Part shown: positions 8,798 through 16,578 of the stretch, piece after piece
Numbering within the stretch: the first letter of the stretch is position 1
How the letters are laid out: the number at the start of each line of letters is the position of its first letter
NCBI GenBank assembly: GCA_910584195.1
Contig: CAJTYV010000011.1
Span: 4,255-68,254 of the forward strand
Reading direction: 5' to 3'
DNA: 64,000 nt
From: an uncultured Ruminococcus sp.
Lineage (GTDB): Bacteria; Bacillota; Clostridia; Oscillospirales; Ruminococcaceae
Made by a program: the position numbers and the translations under genes
The notes under the pieces: model-generated
What the model was told of the DNA's origin: nothing
Seen by the model: only the letters and a program-made list of their open reading frames with translations
The model's database searches: none

Positions 8798-9073
8798 TTA
8801 CTTATTTACAGCCTCTTTAAGAGTTTTTCCGGGCTTGAAAGCGGGAGCCTTGCTGGGTGGGCAAACCATTTTTTCCTTGGTTCTGGGATTGATGCATGTT
8901 TTTTCTCCTCTTTCGCGGATTTCAAACGTACCGAAGCCAGTTACGGCAACCTTTTCACCATTGACCAGAGCTTCGGAGATAACAGCTATTGTAGCGTCAA
9001 GGGCAGATGCCGCGTCTTTCTTTGTGCAGTTGGCTTTATCCGCAATTCGAGCGATAAGTTCAGTTTTAGTCAT
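8798..9073 (-). CDS. hup: HU family nucleoid DNA-binding protein
   Basis: 91 residues, the normal length. MTKTELIARIADKA opening, GFGTFEIRERGEK, and the DNA-inserting arm with INPRTKEKM then PAFKPGKTLKEAVN. It bends and compacts DNA as a dimer. The arm contains cysteines at unusual places (TCINPRT and VCPPSK). Its start overlaps the mazG stop by 8 bases, so it is translated from the mazG message as well. Confidence 0.96.
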   Translation of the reverse strand: MTKTELIARIADKANCTKKDAASALDATIAVISEALVNGEKVAVTGFGTFEIRERGEKTCINPRTKEKMVCPPSKAPAFKPGKTLKEAVNK

Positions 9074-9884
9074 TTTTTATTTCCTCCATAATTATATTCT
9101 TAGCCTTATCCCAGTAAATATCAAGCTGTTCAATAGGGAGATCTTTCATATCGAGAGAGTCTTTTTTCACCAGTTCTTCCGTGACGGAAAAACGTTTGAT
9201 GAATTTATCTGTAGAAGCCTTGAGAGCCTGTTCTGCATCGATTCCGAGGTGACGCGCAGCATTTACGCAGGAGAACAGGAGATCGCCAAGTTCCTCCGTA
9301 ATATCTGTACTGCTGCCGGAAGCAACAGCTATGTCAAACTCCTCTTTTTCAGCGTTTATGCAGGCTATAGCATCGCTGGCACAACGAAAGTCCATACCGG
9401 CGCGCATTGCGCGTTTGCCTACTTTTTGCGCTCTCATAAGAGCAGGAAGCGTTCCCGCAACACTTGTAAGGGTATCAGTATAGGTTTCTTGTCCCTTTGT
9501 TTTCATTTTAATGGAATCCCAGTTTTTAAGCACCTCATCCGAAGTATCTGCCTTAACTTCTCCAAAAACGTGAGGATGACGAATAATGAGCTTTTTGCAT
9601 ACCTCATCGCACACTTCGTCGAAAGTAAAGCGGTTCTGTTCTTCCTCGATACGGCTGTGGAAAACAACCTGTAAAAGAACGTCCCCAAGCTCCTCTCGGA
9701 GAAGGTCGGTATCTTTCAGGTCGATAGCTTCAAGAACCTCGCAGGTTTCTTCTAAAAAGTCGCTTCTGATAGACTCGTGGGTCTGTTCTTTGTCCCACGG
9801 GCATCCTCCCTCGGAACGAAGAAGCCGAACGATGTCGCGCAGATCTTCGATGGAATAGTTATCCTTCTGCCGATATTCAACCAT
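9066..9884 (-). CDS. mazG: MazG nucleoside triphosphate pyrophosphohydrolase
   Basis: 272 residues with two MazG repeats. The first carries GGCPWDKEQTHES, then the metal-binding EETCEVLEAID and EELGDVLLQVVFH. The second repeats EELGDLLFSCVNAARHLG. It hydrolyses non-canonical or excess NTPs to NMP and pyrophosphate. The family usually has about 260 residues, which fits. It is first in the mazG-hup-rqcP group. Confidence 0.95.
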   Translation of the reverse strand: MVEYRQKDNYSIEDLRDIVRLLRSEGGCPWDKEQTHESIRSDFLEETCEVLEAIDLKDTDLLREELGDVLLQVVFHSRIEEEQNRFTFDEVCDEVCKKLIIRHPHVFGEVKADTSDEVLKNWDSIKMKTKGQETYTDTLTSVAGTLPALMRAQKVGKRAMRAGMDFRCASDAIACINAEKEEFDIAVASGSSTDITEELGDLLFSCVNAARHLGIDAEQALKASTDKFIKRFSVTEELVKKDSLDMKDLPIEQLDIYWDKAKNIIMEEIKND

Positions 9885-10018
9885 AGAAAAAGCACTTCCT
9901 TAATAATACAATATATTGCCGAAAAAAGCAAGTTGTTTTTGAAATTTCGTATTAAATGTGTAATAAGCATAGTTATTGTGTTAGTATTTGTTTATATTAA
10001 CGAGAAACGCACCCTAAT

Positions 10019-10104
10019 ATAACCTCAGACGATGTATCTCGTCTCTTAGGAGGCGAACGTTTTTAGATTCAGCCGGAGGTACGACCTCCGACTGAATTCG
10101 GCTG
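10019..10104. repeat. Two-hairpin dispersed repeat, copy A
   Basis: Shares about 85 bases with 28468-28550. It contains AGACGA...TCGTCT, then TCTTAGGaGGCGAACrT, then a long hairpin (10067-10097) in which ATTCAGCCGGAGGT faces ACCTCCGACTGAAT. It lies just after the trpS stop in the direction of transcription. Confidence 0.85.
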
Positions 10105-10119
10105 ATAGCTGAAAACAGC

Positions 10120-11115
10120 TCAGCGGTCAACAAATCCTACTTTTCTGTATACTTTGTTCAGTGTTCTCTGAGAATAGCGCAGAGCCTTTTCTGCGCCTGC
10201 CGTGTAGCATTCCCTGAGGTATGCCTTGTCCTGTATAAGACGGGCAAATTCTGTACGCACAGTCTCTAAATGATCCGCAACGGCTTCGCCCACGGCAATC
10301 TTGAAATCGCCGTACCCCTTGCCTGCAAACTCTGATTCGATCGCTTTAAAGTCTTTGCCGGTGACGCTGGAGTAAATAGTCATAAGGTTATTTATACCGT
10401 CTTTGCCTTCGCGGTATACAACTTCTGCTTCACTGTCTGTTACAGCTCTTTTAAATTTGCGGATAATAGTATCCTTGTCATCAAGAATGAGAATAACAGC
10501 ATTCGGGTTATCGTCCGATTTTGACATTTTTTTGGAAGGTTCCTGAAGCGACATTACCTTTGCGCCTACTTCTGCGATATAAGGTTCCGGGACGGTAAAG
10601 AAATCACCGTAACGCTGATTGAAACGCTGGGCGATATTTCTCGCAAGCTCCAGATGCTGCTTCTGATCGACCCCTACGGGAACAAGATCCGCATTATATG
10701 CTAAAATATCAGCCGCCATAAGCGAAGGATATGTGAAAAGACCGGCATTTATATCATCCGGGTGCTTTTTGCTTTTATCTTTGAACTGAGTCATACGGCT
10801 CAGCTCGCCGAACTGAGTATTGCAGCAGAGTATCCAGTTAAGCTCTGCATGAGTCTTGACATGACTCTGAATAAAAAGTATGGATTTTTCTACGTCAATG
10901 CCGCATGCCATAAGCAGAGCGTAGGAATTGAGGGTATTCTGCCTCAGCTTTGCAGGTTCCTGACGGACTGTTATAGCATGCATGTCCACAACGCAGTAAA
11001 TGCAGTTATACTCGTCCTGCAAAGGACCCCAGTTGCGGACAGCACCGATATAATTGCCGAGAGTAAACGTACCGGTCGGCTGTATTCCGCTAAAAATAAG
11101 CTTTTTATCTTCCAT
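10120..11115 (-). CDS. trpS: Tryptophanyl-tRNA synthetase
   Basis: 331 residues, class I synthetase. The HIGH equivalent is in PTGTFTLGNYIGA (13-25) and KMSKS is at 196-200. The DMHAIT and GVDQKQHLELAR motifs of TrpRS are present. It charges tRNA-Trp. It starts 14 bases after an uncharacterised gene and probably shares its transcript. No T-box leader was seen upstream. Its stop is followed by a dispersed two-hairpin repeat. Confidence 0.97.
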   Translation of the reverse strand: MEDKKLIFSGIQPTGTFTLGNYIGAVRNWGPLQDEYNCIYCVVDMHAITVRQEPAKLRQNTLNSYALLMACGIDVEKSILFIQSHVKTHAELNWILCCNTQFGELSRMTQFKDKSKKHPDDINAGLFTYPSLMAADILAYNADLVPVGVDQKQHLELARNIAQRFNQRYGDFFTVPEPYIAEVGAKVMSLQEPSKKMSKSDDNPNAVILILDDKDTIIRKFKRAVTDSEAEVVYREGKDGINNLMTIYSSVTGKDFKAIESEFAGKGYGDFKIAVGEAVADHLETVRTEFARLIQDKAYLRECYTAGAEKALRYSQRTLNKVYRKVGFVDR

Positions 11116-11129
11116 TGGCTCAATGCTCC

Positions 11130-11642
11130 TTACTGATTGCCTTTTCTTCTTTCCGCCTCGTCCTTAAGCTGGCAGTTTCTGAGTTCTGCGAGAACCTTTT
11201 GATAAAGGATATAGATAGTACGCTTCTCGGGTTCGTCCTCGGGTATGATTCCGGGAGAGAAAACAGACTTGTAAACTCCGCCCTTTGTGAGGAGGAAAAC
11301 GCTGTGAGCTCTGCCTCTGGGAAGATCGAATTGTGTAGTTTTTTCACATTTGGGAAGCAGATGATTTGAGCTTGCTACGAGGTTATGAGCCGCCTGAACG
11401 AGGTTTCTGTATCTCTGTGAAGCTCCCGTGTATTCGTTTCCGTTATTGAAATAGAGGTTAGCCGCGCCGTTGATAAAGCAGACCATGGAGGTAAGTACGT
11501 TACCCGGCATTGGAATATCGATAACAACGCCGTAAACATCGTTCCTTTTGAAATTCCCTTTGAAAAAGTCGATCGGGAAATTGAGCGCCTGATTTCTTGT
11601 CATCAGGTATTTTTGAGTAACAGGGTATCTATCGTTAGCCAT
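11130..11642 (-). CDS. Uncharacterised soluble protein upstream of trpS
   Basis: 170 residues, no signal peptide or membrane helix. Features include DVYGVVIDIPMPGNVLTSMV, an NGAANLYFNNG stretch and a C-terminal charged helix. The pattern is compatible with a small mixed alpha/beta protein. I recognise no family. GGAATAATTATC precedes the ATG. Its close spacing to trpS suggests coexpression, not necessarily a shared function. Confidence 0.75.
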   Translation of the reverse strand: MANDRYPVTQKYLMTRNQALNFPIDFFKGNFKRNDVYGVVIDIPMPGNVLTSMVCFINGAANLYFNNGNEYTGASQRYRNLVQAAHNLVASSNHLLPKCEKTTQFDLPRGRAHSVFLLTKGGVYKSVFSPGIIPEDEPEKRTIYILYQKVLAELRNCQLKDEAERRKGNQ

Positions 11643-11755
11643 GATAATTATTCCTTTCGGTTTTATATTAAGTAACCTCTAAAATCTCTTTTGGCAAAAA
11701 TTTTTTAGAGATTACTTTATTTTGTTACTATCAGTAACGTAACAGGATAAATCGG

Positions 11756-12949
11756 TCAGCCGAGAATATCCTTGGTCATTTTTGCAAGTATCTCCATACC
11801 CTTTTCAATTTGGTCGTTTGTGGGGGTGGAGTAGTTGAGGCGGAACGAATGGCTGACTTCGTTTTCGTTTATGCTGAACGAGTTGCCGGGAACGACAGCC
11901 ACTTTGTATTCCTGCACTGCCTTTTTGCAGAAAGCGTTCATATCGCAGTCCTCCGGCAGTGTACACCATACGAAAAGACCGCCCTCGGGCTTGACGTACG
12001 TTATTTTTTCAGAGAACTCATTGTCGATATATCCGCACATCAGCTCGCTTTTTCTGCGGTAAATATCACGAAGCTTATTGAAATGCGCCTCGCGGTCAAC
12101 AGTTGTCATAAAGCGGTGCGAGACTACCTGTGCCCATATGTTGGAGTGAACGTCCGAGACCTGCTTGCATACGACTATCTTCTGGATTATCGGTGCTGGA
12201 GCGGAAACGAATCCCGTTCTGAAGCCTGACGAAATAAGCTTTGAAAAGGTTGAGGAATATATTACGCGTCCGTCCGTATCAAAGCTTTTGATCGAGGGGA
12301 CGTTTTCTCCTGCAAACCGAAGTTCGCCGTATGGGTCGTCCTCTAAAATAATAAAATCGTAGCGGCAGGCAAGCTCATAGACGGCTTTGCGCTTTGCAAT
12401 AGACATGGTACGTCCCGTAGGATTCTGAAAATTTGGAATAAGATAGAGGATTTTAACATTTGGCTGAGTTTTCAGTTCGTGTTCGAGTTTTTCAAGGTTG
12501 ATGCCGTCTTCATCCATTTCAACGCCCACAAGATTTACGTTGTATGAGCGGAATGCGTTAAGAGAACCGATAAAGCTCGGAGATTCGCATAGAAGCGTAT
12601 CGCCCTCGTTAAGCAGGACTTTGCAGGAAAGCTCGTTTGCCTGCTGACCGCCCGAAGTTACTATCAAATCGTCAAATTCCTTGTGGAAACAATTTTTTTC
12701 TGCAAGCCAGTCTTTCAGAAACTCACGAAGCGGAGTATAGCCTTCAGTGATATTGTACTGTAGGGCGAGAATAGGATCGTCTCTCAGAAGCTCGGCGGAT
12801 ATTTCGGCAATACGTTCTGTGGGAAACGCTTCGGGCGCAGGATTTCCTGCTGCAAAAGAGATAACGCCCGGAACGGAAGTGAATTTCAGTATCTCTCTGA
12901 TAGCCGAGGCTTTCAGACCGCTTACCTTATCGGAAAATTTATATTCCAT
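11756..12949 (-). CDS. PLP-dependent aminotransferase, class I/II (2-aminoadipate/MocR-like)
   Basis: 397 residues. NPTG at 176-179, the cofactor-phosphate region LEDDPYGELRF, and the Schiff-base lysine K237 in SSTFSK. N-terminal VISFAAGNPAPEAFP and the YNITEGYTPLREFL block are typical of the LysN/aromatic 2-aminoadipate transaminase subgroup. There is no GntR domain, so this is a free-standing enzyme. It likely transaminates an aromatic, branched or aminoadipate substrate; the choice cannot be read from sequence. It has its own minus-strand promoter. Confidence 0.9.
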   Translation of the reverse strand: MEYKFSDKVSGLKASAIREILKFTSVPGVISFAAGNPAPEAFPTERIAEISAELLRDDPILALQYNITEGYTPLREFLKDWLAEKNCFHKEFDDLIVTSGGQQANELSCKVLLNEGDTLLCESPSFIGSLNAFRSYNVNLVGVEMDEDGINLEKLEHELKTQPNVKILYLIPNFQNPTGRTMSIAKRKAVYELACRYDFIILEDDPYGELRFAGENVPSIKSFDTDGRVIYSSTFSKLISSGFRTGFVSAPAPIIQKIVVCKQVSDVHSNIWAQVVSHRFMTTVDREAHFNKLRDIYRRKSELMCGYIDNEFSEKITYVKPEGGLFVWCTLPEDCDMNAFCKKAVQEYKVAVVPGNSFSINENEVSHSFRLNYSTPTNDQIEKGMEILAKMTKDILG

Positions 12950-13048
12950 GAAATATCGTCCTTTCTATAAGATATATTAATTAAAGCAAACTGTGAATAA
13001 GTGATGTATGATTAGCCTTAATTCAATAAGCATTTTATGCTAATTTAT

Positions 13049-13077
13049 ATTATAGCATATAATAAACAAAATTGCAA
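13049..13077 (-). promoter_or_regulatory. Promoter for the aminotransferase gene
   Basis: On the minus strand TTGCAA (13072-13077), 17 bases, TATAAT (13049-13054), about 100 bases before the start codon. Confidence 0.65.
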
Positions 13078-13253
13078 TAGTCGCGGAAAGAAATTTGAGC
13101 TTTTGGACAGACTTAAGCGGTGACTTTGTTTCGCATTTTTATATTATCTAATGCAAAGATCCTAAAGAATGCTGAACAGAAAATTTGGTATAACGTAATA
13201 ATTTTTAGCAATAATGGCTAAAAAAGTGATGCAATTTATGTATAATGTGTCAA

Positions 13254-13282
13254 TTGATTTTTTTGCTGTTTATTTGTATAAT
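13254..13282 (+). promoter_or_regulatory. Promoter for the small peptide gene
   Basis: TTGATT, a 17-base spacer and TATAAT, giving a leader of about 45 bases before the ATG at 13332. Confidence 0.7.
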
Positions 13283-13331
13283 AATTACATGGAATTATCG
13301 TTCCAAAATTTTAGGAAAGGGGATTTTGGCA

Positions 13332-13499
13332 ATGAAGAAAATGACAAAGTCCGAGCAGCTTAAAGCCAACGGCGGATGGGGTGCATTTTGCCCAAAATGC
13401 GGCTGGCATAAAACTACTGCATGGTGGAACAAAGGTGGTTTAAAAACTTTGGTTAGGGCTCACAATCTTGTTAACGGTCATAATGCTTATATTTGTTGA
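13332..13499 (+). CDS. Small double-glycine-type secreted peptide precursor (bacteriocin-like, Cys/His rich)
   Basis: 55 residues from the ATG after AGGAAAGGGGA. The N-terminal MKKMTKSEQLKANGG looks like a short leader with a GG cleavage site, though the hydrophobic positions usual in such leaders are weak. The predicted mature part has 40 residues: C5-x2-C8 in CPKCGWHK, a WW pair, a Lys/Arg-rich middle (GGLKTLVRAH), then H29-x5-H35 and a terminal C40. This resembles a C2H2 zinc-finger layout with a long (20-residue) spacer, or a disulfide-bonded cationic peptide. The next gene codes a C39 peptidase/ABC exporter, the usual partner for GG-leader peptides. No modifying enzyme or immunity gene is obvious. 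Function is inferred from context. Confidence 0.75.
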   Translation: MKKMTKSEQLKANGGWGAFCPKCGWHKTTAWWNKGGLKTLVRAHNLVNGHNAYIC

Positions 13500-13507
13500 T
13501 CGAACAG

Positions 13508-13544
13508 AAAATCCATATCTCTGTTATGGGGATATGGATTTTTT
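13508..13544 (+). terminator. Terminator or attenuator between peptide and exporter genes
   Basis: AAAATCCATATC pairs with GATATGGATTTT around a 10-base loop, followed by TTTTTT. No separate good promoter was seen before the exporter, so read-through may set a high peptide-to-exporter ratio. Confidence 0.8.
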
Positions 13545-13577
13545 ATTGACAGCACAAAATTTTATTAGGAGTAAAAA

Positions 13578-15857
13578 ATGAAATATCCACATATACAGCA
13601 GCATGATGAAAAAGACTGCGGCGCTGCGTGTCTTTCGATGATAAGTGAATTTTTCGGCTTAAAGCTTCCTATTGCGAAGTTCCGTGAATTGATAAAAGTA
13701 GACAATCATGGTGCGAATATCTACGGTATTGTAACAGGAGCAGAGGAAATAGGACTGAAAGCAGAAGCTTTGGAAGGTTCTTATAAAGAACTGATCGAAG
13801 GCATATCAGACGGAGAGATAAGTTTTCCGTTTATCGCAAGAATAATAAACGAAGAAATGTTCGAACATTTCATTGTAGTTTATTCAATAAAAAACGGAAC
13901 GGTAAAAATCGGCGACCCTGCCAAAACGGGAATAACCAAGATGTCTGAGGAACAATTTGAAAAACAGTGGCAGAAACAGATCGTGACAATAGCTCCCGGA
14001 AAAGATTTCAGTAAAGGAAATCATCAGAAAGGTTCATTCCGGAAATTTTTCAGATACATAACAACGCAGAAAAAAATGCTTGTTTTCGTATTTATAATGT
14101 CAATATTGGTATCTGTTATAAACTTGGCAGGAGCTGCGGTGTTCGATTGTGCCATAGGAGCTGCGGTCACGTCAGCAGAAGGCGAAATAGAATGCGATGA
14201 TGAAAACTGCGCTGAAGATCACGACCACACCGGCGAAACAGCCGAAGAAGAAAGCGGAACTGTGATGAAAATGATTGGCAGTGTAAGCGATAAACTTGAA
14301 GTGATTTTCCGAAATATAAATACTGTATGCATATCTGTTATTTTGCTTTATATATTCAGAGCTTTGCTTCAGGTTTTAAGAGGTTATCTTCTTGCGCTGA
14401 CAGCAAAAAAAGTCGACGTTCCTTTAACTCTTGAATATTACGATCATCTTTTGGATCTTCCAGCGGAATTTTACGGAACAAGAAAAACAGGCGAATTTAT
14501 GTCCCGATTCTCCGACACAGAAAAAATAAGAAACGCTATATCAACAGCAACTCTTACGATAATGCTTGATACAATAATGGCAATTGCCTGCGGCGCTTTG
14601 CTTTGTTATATAAACAAAACTCTGTTTATAATTACATTGTGCATTATGGTGTTTTACGCTGTAATAATGTTTACATTCAAAAAACCTATAAAAAAGGTCA
14701 ACCATGAAATAATGGAAAATGATGCGCAAGTCACATCTTATCTTAAAGAATCTATAGACGGCATAGAAACTGTAAAGGCTTATCAGTACGAAATCAATGC
14801 AAAGGAAAAAACGTCAAAGCTGTATAACAATTTAGCAAATACAGCGGTCAAGGGGTCTATAATATATAACATTCAGGAAACTCTTGTTAGCATGGTTGCA
14901 TCAACCGGAATAGTTATACTTATATGGTTTGGTACATATCTCTGTATAAAAAACGTTATAACCCTCAACGATTTATTTACGTTCTATTATCTTATCGGGT
15001 TCTTCCTTGATCCTGTACAGAATCTTATAAATCTTCAGCCGGAACTGCAAACAGCTATTGTTGCCGCGGAACGTCTTAACGATATTCTTGATGCCGAAAC
15101 TGAAAACTCCGATGAAAAAACAGACGCAGCGAGCCTTTACGGAAATATCGAGATAAAAGGTGTAAATTTTCGCTACGGAAACAGAGATCTTGTATTAAAA
15201 GATGTGAATATGAATATTCCAAAAGGGAAAAAGATAGCGATAGTCGGAGAAAGCGGATGCGGAAAAACAACCCTTGCCAAACTGCTTTTGTCATTCCATT
15301 TTCCTGAAAGCGGAAGTATTGTCGTTGACGGATGCAATATCTCACAATATTCATCTAAATCCATAAGAAGTCATATTGCATATATTTCACAGAATGTATT
15401 TCTGTTTTCGGATACAATATATAATAATCTAAAAATGGACAGAACGGACATCTCAAATGAGGAAGTACAGAAAGTATGCAAGCTTTGCCTTGTAGACGAT
15501 TTTGTACAAGAACTTCCAATGATGTATGAAACTGTACTTGAAGAAAATGGAAATAATCTCTCAGGCGGTCAGAAGCAAAGACTTGCTATTGCAAGAGCGT
15601 TGCTTAGAAATCCTGATATATTGATTATGGATGAGGCAACCAGCAATCTCGATTCTGTTACAGAAAATAGTATAAAGACAATTATTGAAAATTTCTCCGA
15701 TAAAATGACATGTATCATAATAGCACATAGGCTGAATACAATCAGGAATTGTGATTATATCTACGTTATGGATAAAGGTCAAATCATCGAGGAAGGAACA
15801 CACGAATCACTATTGGAATCGGAAGGATTATACAGTAAATTTGTAAACCAGCAATAA
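13578..15857 (+). CDS. Peptidase-containing ABC exporter (C39 peptidase, membrane domain, ATPase)
   Basis: 759 residues. An N-terminal C39 cysteine peptidase has C14 in QHDEKDCGAACLS, H97 in MFEHFIVVYS and D113 in IGDPAKTG. It should cut GG leaders in the cytoplasm. A six-helix ABC membrane domain (about 165-480) and a C-terminal ATPase follow. The ATPase has Walker A GESGCGKTT, signature LSGGQKQR, Walker B ILIMDEAT and H-loop IIAHR. All catalytic parts look intact. Unusual: the outer loop between helices 1 and 2 holds an insert (about 199-228) with C206, C211, H215, H217 and many acids. TAGGAG precedes the ATG. The likely cargo is the peptide coded just upstream. Confidence 0.94.
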   Translation: MKYPHIQQHDEKDCGAACLSMISEFFGLKLPIAKFRELIKVDNHGANIYGIVTGAEEIGLKAEALEGSYKELIEGISDGEISFPFIARIINEEMFEHFIVVYSIKNGTVKIGDPAKTGITKMSEEQFEKQWQKQIVTIAPGKDFSKGNHQKGSFRKFFRYITTQKKMLVFVFIMSILVSVINLAGAAVFDCAIGAAVTSAEGEIECDDENCAEDHDHTGETAEEESGTVMKMIGSVSDKLEVIFRNINTVCISVILLYIFRALLQVLRGYLLALTAKKVDVPLTLEYYDHLLDLPAEFYGTRKTGEFMSRFSDTEKIRNAISTATLTIMLDTIMAIACGALLCYINKTLFIITLCIMVFYAVIMFTFKKPIKKVNHEIMENDAQVTSYLKESIDGIETVKAYQYEINAKEKTSKLYNNLANTAVKGSIIYNIQETLVSMVASTGIVILIWFGTYLCIKNVITLNDLFTFYYLIGFFLDPVQNLINLQPELQTAIVAAERLNDILDAETENSDEKTDAASLYGNIEIKGVNFRYGNRDLVLKDVNMNIPKGKKIAIVGESGCGKTTLAKLLLSFHFPESGSIVVDGCNISQYSSKSIRSHIAYISQNVFLFSDTIYNNLKMDRTDISNEEVQKVCKLCLVDDFVQELPMMYETVLEENGNNLSGGQKQRLAIARALLRNPDILIMDEATSNLDSVTENSIKTIIENFSDKMTCIIIAHRLNTIRNCDYIYVMDKGQIIEEGTHESLLESEGLYSKFVNQQ

Positions 15858-15867
15858 AAACAAAACG

Positions 15868-15909
15868 TCAAAAAAGGTATTGCCGCACATACATGCAGCA
15901 GTACCTTTT
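15868..15909 (+). repeat. 42-bp repeat with terminator hairpin, copy 1
   Basis: Identical over 42 bases to 18193-18234. An imperfect stem (AAAAGGTATTGCCGCA against TGCAGCAGTACCTTTT) with a trailing T-run makes it a plausible terminator for the exporter gene. Confidence 0.9.
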
Positions 15910-16059
15910 ATTTTTTGGAATTTTATTCTCATTTAAGGGGATTTTCTACATCAATCCCACTTTAAATAAAGAAGAGTTCGCTGATAAAAATTTTTATGCA
16001 ATCTGCCGCACAAGCTCTGTGCTGTGTTGTCTATACAGTAATATATTACGTATATTTGC

Positions 16060-16428
16060 TCATGATGATTTGGTTTCTCTTTTTATATAACTTTCGTTTT
16101 TTTGTTTTTCGATGAGCTGCTCCAAAAATTGTTCCAGACGCCCCTTATTACGTTCGCTGAGGGAATCGAACTTTTCCGCAATATCGAGCTGTTCTTTACT
16201 GAGACGCATACTTCCCCTGCCATGCTTGACATTGGTTCTGCCTGCAATGTAGTCAAGACTGACATCGTAAAAATCAGCGAGCGTGACGGCAAAGTCAAGG
16301 GGAACGGTATGCTTGCCCTGCTCATAGTTTGTATATGTTGTCTTGTGCATATATAATTTTTTGCATAAAGCCTCTTGAGTGAGATCGCTGTCCTCTCTTA
16401 AATCTCGAATTCTTTGATAATATTGCAT
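16060..16428 (-). CDS. XRE-family transcriptional regulator
   Basis: 122 residues. An N-terminal Cro/C1 helix-turn-helix (about 5-60) includes LTQEALCKKLYMHKTTYTNYEQGKHTVPLDFAVTLADFYDVSLDYIAGR-type sequence. A C-terminal helical tail (SKEQLDIAEKFDSLSERNKGRLEQF) probably dimerises. It is transcribed away from the BspA-like dockerin gene across a 150-bp gap that holds three copies of a TTGTATTT motif, so it may control itself and that gene. No effector domain is visible. Confidence 0.9.
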   Translation of the reverse strand: MQYYQRIRDLREDSDLTQEALCKKLYMHKTTYTNYEQGKHTVPLDFAVTLADFYDVSLDYIAGRTNVKHGRGSMRLSKEQLDIAEKFDSLSERNKGRLEQFLEQLIEKQKNESYIKRETKSS

Positions 16429-16448
16429 AACAATTTACGCTCCGTTTC

Positions 16449-16551
16449 GTTGTATTTTAACAAGATTATACCACAAAGAATGTTTTCATATTGACAAAAT
16501 ACAATAATCGTGGTACAATGTAAATATAATACATCGTTTGTTGTATTTAAC
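16449..16551. promoter_or_regulatory. Putative XRE operators
   Basis: GTTGTATTTTAAC (16449-16461) and GTTGTATTTAAC (16540-16551) are near-identical direct repeats, each preceded by CGTTT. An inverted relative (TTATTGTATTTTGT on the minus strand, 16494-16507) overlaps the promoter spacer. Spacing around the promoter suggests repressor sites. Confidence 0.55.
16491..16519 (+). promoter_or_regulatory. Promoter for the BspA-like dockerin gene
   Basis: TTGACA, 17 bases, TACAAT, 60 bases before the start codon and between the putative operators. Confidence 0.65.
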
Positions 16552-16578
16552 TTTATTATTTATAAAGGGGTAGATCAT

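Larger units (their letters stand above)
12950..13331. other. Intergenic region with divergent promoters
   Basis: AT-rich. Holds the minus-strand promoter of the aminotransferase gene and the plus-strand promoter of the small peptide gene. The stretch 13080-13200 shows no gene or clear structure. Confidence 0.7.

Noticed and set aside
11643-11755. T-box leader for the trpS unit
   Set aside because: No AGGGTGGNACCGCG-type box or specifier loop could be seen in the gap.
13214-13363. A 49-codon frame starting MAKKVMQF upstream of the peptide gene
   Set aside because: It spans the -35 and -10 boxes and runs out of frame into the peptide gene, and no ribosome-binding site precedes it.
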